NCBI GenBank assembly: GCA_029933535.1
Contig: JAOZNZ010000115.1
Span: 1 to 8,296 of the forward strand
From: a bacterium
Lineage (GTDB): Bacteria > Auribacterota > UBA3054 > B51-G9
Direction of reading: 5' to 3'
DNA: 8,296 nucleotides
The position numbers and the translations under genes were made by a program. The notes beneath the pieces were generated by a model, which was not told the DNA's origin, searched no databases, and saw only the letters and a list, made by a program, of their open reading frames with translations. This document shows, one piece after another, positions 4,734 to 8,296 of this stretch. Within the stretch, counting starts at the first letter, position 1, and each line of letters opens with the position of its first letter.

Positions 4734-7700
4734 ATGAAAAAATTTAATAACAAAAAAGTTTGTATTATAATTTGTTTTATTTCATTGCTTTTTAAGGCTT
4801 ATTTCTTAAATGCTGTTCCAATAGACGAATCGTCTATTGACTCATATTATAAAACGTTTGTTAATGAAACTGTTTCTATTGGTGATTATTTTTATTCATT
4901 TGTTGAAAATCTAAGCCAAGACTCATATTTCCCGAGAGCCAGAAATGCTTTTGTGACTTATAAATTCTATAAAGATGGCAAGCTTCCCGATGGCACTTCT
5001 GTAAAACAATTCAATTATGAAGATTCTACTTGGTATGAAATATATGGTATAATTGATAAGAATGCCAAAGGTAAAGAATTTTATTATAATGTAGATCAGT
5101 GGGAATTGGGTAGTGGCTTTTTTGAAAGTGCTTCTTACCCTGGGTTTCGTTTTCGTATTTGGGGAGAATGCGCCCATTACAATTACTGCTTTCGCATCGA
5201 TGATTATTCTGATACATTTGATGACACAACACATATAGGTAATCTAAATCACATAAAAACATATAGCGGAACAATATATCCTGAAATGGAATGGAAAGGA
5301 ATTTCTGTCCCCGCCGACACTGACTGTTTTACTGTCGCGTCAGCATATCTTGAAGAACGTCCGACAGTTTATATCATAGGAAATAAACCATTAAACGTAA
5401 AAATGACTGCCGGTGGAATCGAAAACGATTATTTAAACAAAAAAAATATATTAATACAGTTGCCTCATTCGGGTCCTAACGCTCAAATAATAGTTTCCGC
5501 CAATGATCCAAACGATAAAATATTTTATTCAATTCGCATGAGATTGTATAATGATATATCGTATGGTTTAAAAAGTGCGAAGCCTGTACAATTCGTAAAC
5601 TATTCTGCTCCGCTACCAAAAGGCGATGACGCTGACAAAGGAGCGAAACCTTCTTTTGTCCCCGCTTGTGCCGTGAATAACATTTCCATGACCCCGGCGG
5701 TAAGTATATCTCCTTTTGCCGTAAATGTACCTGTTGGTCAAATCGGCATGTCGCTTAATTTAACTTATTCGCCGCCCTCATTTTCTCATTCTGTATCAAC
5801 TACATTAGTAAGCGGAGTTGAAAATATATCTGATAGTTACAGTATTTCCGCTCCGGCATCTTCATTCGGGCATTGCTGGTCGGATAATCTAACTCCCTGC
5901 ATTGAAGATACAAGATCATCATCATTAATTGGTTCTGATGATCTTTGGGAATATACCGCTACGTTTAATAACGCACCGACACCGGGTTGCTCTTTTAACG
6001 GCGATTATCATATTTACACAAATGAAACTCCAACATGGATTCCACAACCGCTAACCCGCGCAAATCTTACCGGGGATACAATAAATTATTGGCAATCGGG
6101 AATTATAGTTAGTAACTTTACTTCGCCGCTTATTGTCGGTAAAAATAATTCTCAGGGAACTGAATTAATAAGAGTTTCAAAATATTTATGGCCGCAAAGT
6201 ATAATTGACAGAAATAATAATACTAATTCCTTCAGTTTTGCCGACCAGCAAACTATTAATATAAGCGCCTCGGCAAATAAATACAATGCCTCAACTACTT
6301 ATGACAATGATTCAACACGAGTTCGCCGTGTACAAAGTGTAACGCATGAAAGAACAGGTTTATCTCTCCAAATGGCGGCGCAGTCCGGCAGTAAATTTGT
6401 TACATCCATGACGCAGAAAAAAGGAACAACTAATCTTCGTCAATCCGTTTCTTTTACTTATCATACATTTAGAGTTGCTACAATGCCAACCGTTACAAAT
6501 GATATCTCTCTTCTTACTTCAATGACACTTTGTAACGGTGGTGTAATTACCTGTATTTATGATAATGTAGCAAATGAAAGTGTTTCCGGTGCTGATTTCA
6601 CACTTCCTTACCTCAAACATATTATTTCTCCCGGAGCAACTACTACTTTTGAATACGCTTTCATTGAGGACAATTTTGAAGCGAATTTCTACGGCCCTGC
6701 CGACATGAAAAAATATGAACCGAGAAAAACTTACATCATTTCCAATGGCGGTATCTCTACTCAAATATTTGAGAAAACAGGCACTCCTATTTTCTTCAAT
6801 AATTTTGCTAATGTCGGTATGCGGACAATCACTACCACCGGCACGACTAACGATAAAAATTACGCGCTTTATCTTGATGACGCTACTATGCAATGGTACG
6901 GGATGGAAAATAATAACGAGCTTGACGGAAAACTACAACATGAATTTGATTATAATTTTAATCGCTTGCTTTATAATGGCGTTTCCGCTTTTCCTAACAG
7001 CAGTTCAAACAAACAAAATTCAATTTTTAATTATGATGAATTTGATAATATAATTTATACCGCTAATGGTGAAGGAAATGGAATTACTAAATTTTATTCC
7101 TTAAACGGTATGGATTTAATTACGGTTATTGATCCGCGAGGAAAAGTGACTTCTAATTATTATGATTCCGCAGGTAATTTAACAAAAACAATTGACGGAA
7201 TTGGCAATATTTTTGTTGAATTCTATGGCACTAATTCCTGGCCGACTAATATTGTTATGGAATGGTTTCCCGGAAGAGAATCTACTTACCAATATAATAT
7301 CGCCGGACAGGTTATCAAAGCTACCGATCCGTTAAATCGCTCCGCATATAATTATTACGAAAATGATGGCGCGCCGGCAAGTCCAGGCAATTACAGTACC
7401 GGCGAATGCGCGACAAATGCTTTCGGTTATCTTGTCGCAACACGCGATCCGATAGGTAGAGTTACAACTTATGAATACGATGATCTCGGCAGGCAGATAG
7501 AAGTGGACTCACCAAATAATACCGGAAGATATATCATAAGAAATACTTACGATAAACTTGACCGACTTACTTCAACAACATATCCCGACAGCACATTTAT
7601 TTCAAATATTTACAACTCGGCAGGTTACCCTACACTCGTACGTGACAGAAAAAACAGGTGGACGACAAACACATTTGATTCCGCAGGTCATTTAACGAAA

Positions 7701-8296
7701 GTAGTATTTCCCAACGGAGATTTTATTGAAAAAACTTATGACGGGGACATGGTATCAAAACTTGTTGACGGAGAAGGCAACGAAACAAAATTTTACTATG
7801 ATCACGAACAACTCGTTGGTGTGGAATTCCCGGATGGAACAAAACGCGCTGCGGGATTCGATAATCTCAATCGACAAATTTGGGCGATTGACGAGCGCGG
7901 AGTTGTAGTTACAAATGTCTATGACAAAGCGAACAGGTTGCTTCGCAGCCAATACTTGATTTCAACAAGTTTAAATCCCGCGAACATGCCTTGTGTAACA
8001 AAACTCCCGGCATCGCCATACACATTACCGGTTTTTAACGAAAGTTATGTTTACGGTTCAGTTGATCAATCTATTAAATTTGCTTATGATTCGGGTGGTA
8101 ATGTAACCAATTTAATCGACTGGGCAGGCACAAATTCATACCAGTTCGACAATTATGGCAGATTAACCAACCAACAATCAATTATGGTCGCCGGGGACGG
8201 CGACCCTCCAGTATATTCCTCGTCTTTCGCCTATGATCTTGTAAACAATCAAACAAATTTCGAATTTCAAGTTTCGAATTTCAAGTCACAAACATC
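4734..8296 (+). CDS. Sec-exported RHS/YD-repeat protein, 3' end outside the window
   Basis: An uninterrupted frame of 1,187 codons from ATG 4734 continues past the window edge. The N-terminus is a signal peptide: KKFNNKK, hydrophobic VCIIICFISLL, and a likely cleavage after LNA (residue 27). Residues 28 to about 750 are a long beta-rich region without a family I can name; a segment near residues 335-350 (SISPFAVNVPVGQIGMSL) resembles the lead-in to RHS shells. From about residue 755 YD repeats begin and continue to the edge, e.g. DPRGKVTSNYYDSAGNLT (800-817), DPIGRVTTYEYDDLGRQ (905-921) and DERGVVVTNVYDKANRL (1053-1069). RHS repeats build a hollow beta-shell that encloses a C-terminal variable domain, often a toxin. 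That end, the core motif and any toxin are not visible. No Shine-Dalgarno is seen (AAATATATAAATC before ATG), but an in-frame TAA at 4728 and the signal peptide fix the start. It follows the fibre gene by 58 bp in the same direction. Confidence 0.85.
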   Translation, partial: MKKFNNKKVCIIICFISLLFKAYFLNAVPIDESSIDSYYKTFVNETVSIGDYFYSFVENLSQDSYFPRARNAFVTYKFYKDGKLPDGTSVKQFNYEDSTWYEIYGIIDKNAKGKEFYYNVDQWELGSGFFESASYPGFRFRIWGECAHYNYCFRIDDYSDTFDDTTHIGNLNHIKTYSGTIYPEMEWKGISVPADTDCFTVASAYLEERPTVYIIGNKPLNVKMTAGGIENDYLNKKNILIQLPHSGPNAQIIVSANDPNDKIFYSIRMRLYNDISYGLKSAKPVQFVNYSAPLPKGDDADKGAKPSFVPACAVNNISMTPAVSISPFAVNVPVGQIGMSLNLTYSPPSFSHSVSTTLVSGVENISDSYSISAPASSFGHCWSDNLTPCIEDTRSSSLIGSDDLWEYTATFNNAPTPGCSFNGDYHIYTNETPTWIPQPLTRANLTGDTINYWQSGIIVSNFTSPLIVGKNNSQGTELIRVSKYLWPQSIIDRNNNTNSFSFADQQTINISASANKYNASTTYDNDSTRVRRVQSVTHERTGLSLQMAAQSGSKFVTSMTQKKGTTNLRQSVSFTYHTFRVATMPTVTNDISLLTSMTLCNGGVITCIYDNVANESVSGADFTLPYLKHIISPGATTTFEYAFIEDNFEANFYGPADMKKYEPRKTYIISNGGISTQIFEKTGTPIFFNNFANVGMRTITTTGTTNDKNYALYLDDATMQWYGMENNNELDGKLQHEFDYNFNRLLYNGVSAFPNSSSNKQNSIFNYDEFDNIIYTANGEGNGITKFYSLNGMDLITVIDPRGKVTSNYYDSAGNLTKTIDGIGNIFVEFYGTNSWPTNIVMEWFPGRESTYQYNIAGQVIKATDPLNRSAYNYYENDGAPASPGNYSTGECATNAFGYLVATRDPIGRVTTYEYDDLGRQIEVDSPNNTGRYIIRNTYDKLDRLTSTTYPDSTFISNIYNSAGYPTLVRDRKNRWTTNTFDSAGHLTKVVFPNGDFIEKTYDGDMVSKLVDGEGNETKFYYDHEQLVGVEFPDGTKRAAGFDNLNRQIWAIDERGVVVTNVYDKANRLLRSQYLISTSLNPANMPCVTKLPASPYTLPVFNESYVYGSVDQSIKFAYDSGGNVTNLIDWAGTNSYQFDNYGRLTNQQSIMVAGDGDPPVYSSSFAYDLVNNQTNFEFQVSNFKSQT
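7000..8190 (+). repeat. YD-repeat tract of the RHS protein
   Basis: The encoded protein repeats a pattern of about 20 residues, DxxGRxTxYxYDxxGRL, with many variants: NYDEFDNI, YYDSAGNLTKTID, YNIAGQVIKATDP, YEYDDLGRQIEVDSP, TYDKLDRLTSTTYP, TFDSAGHLTKVVFP, TYDGDMVSKLVD, FYYDHEQLVGVEFP, GFDNLNRQIWAIDERG, VYDKANRLLRSQ, AYDSGGNVTNLID and QFDNYGRLTNQQ. A non-repeat insertion of roughly 40 residues (about 1072-1110, TSLNPANMPCVTKLP...) separates the last two from the rest. This tract would form the strips of the RHS shell. DNA identity between units is low, so they are old repeats. Confidence 0.8.
8256..8290 (+). repeat. Heptanucleotide tandem repeat inside the RHS frame
   Basis: Five consecutive 7-base units, AATTTCG, AATTTCA, AGTTTCG, AATTTCA and AGTCACA, occupy 8256-8290. 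Because 7 is not a multiple of 3, the peptide (NFEFQVSNFKSQ) cycles over 7 residues, while the reading frame is unaffected here. The array directly follows the YD-type phrase FAYDLVNNQT, so it looks like an insertion in or beside a YD repeat. The window ends 6 bases later, so its full length is unknown. Confidence 0.6.

Noticed and set aside
4923..5274. Minus-strand frames of 103 and 82 codons
   Set aside because: They are antisense to the uninterrupted RHS frame and have no domain character.
6519..7053. Antisense and out-of-frame ORFs (124 and 112 codons)
   Set aside because: Both lie inside the 1,187-codon RHS frame, which shows coherent protein sequence throughout.

Overview
This is an AT-rich bacterial window dominated by two large genes for secreted, modular surface proteins on the + strand, preceded by about 1.65 kb with almost no intact coding sequence. 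Style suggests a member of the PVC group (Kiritimatiellota/Lentisphaerota-like) or a similar host-associated or metagenomic lineage. The grounds are giant Sec-exported YD-repeat proteins, right-handed beta-helix proteins with Gly-rich 'GGGMYGG...NCTF' coils, and a compact GC-rich dispersed-type repeat in an AT-rich background. That placement is inference; no rRNA or marker gene is present.

Layout: 1-248 is a GC-rich block packed with hairpins. On the minus strand a small reading frame starts at 340 and runs into this block, so its 3' end looks replaced by repeat DNA. From 341 to 1649 there is no convincing gene, only debris: a strong hairpin (674-701), a 22-nt tandem repeat resembling the end-repeats of IS21-type elements (897-962), a 49-base relic of the downstream fibre gene (1006-1054), and an orphan start region with a Shine-Dalgarno-like sequence (1328).

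From 1662 to 4675 lies a gene for a Sec-exported fibre/beta-helix protein. It is split by an apparent single-base frameshift near 2042 into a 131-codon 5' part (1662-2054) and an 851-codon 3' part (2120-4675, open from 2009). Joined, it would encode about 1,004 residues: signal peptide, beta-helix start, phage tail-fibre-type hinge, two beta-helix blocks (the second with a cysteine ladder), a short linker and a tail-fibre-like C-terminal domain. Just after its stop is a second degenerate copy of its last codons.

From 4734 to the window edge (and beyond) runs an uninterrupted 1,187-codon frame for a Sec-exported RHS/YD-repeat protein. It is not listed among closed ORFs because its stop lies outside the window. 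Near the edge the frame enters a heptanucleotide repeat (8256-8290).

The fibre gene and the RHS gene are co-directional and 58 bp apart, so co-expression is possible. Both products should leave the cytoplasm. Partial copies of the fibre gene on both sides of it suggest the locus gains and loses paralogues by recombination. A joint surface role (adhesion, or contact-dependent interaction with RHS) is a hypothesis; no toxin, immunity, secretion or phage structural gene is visible here.
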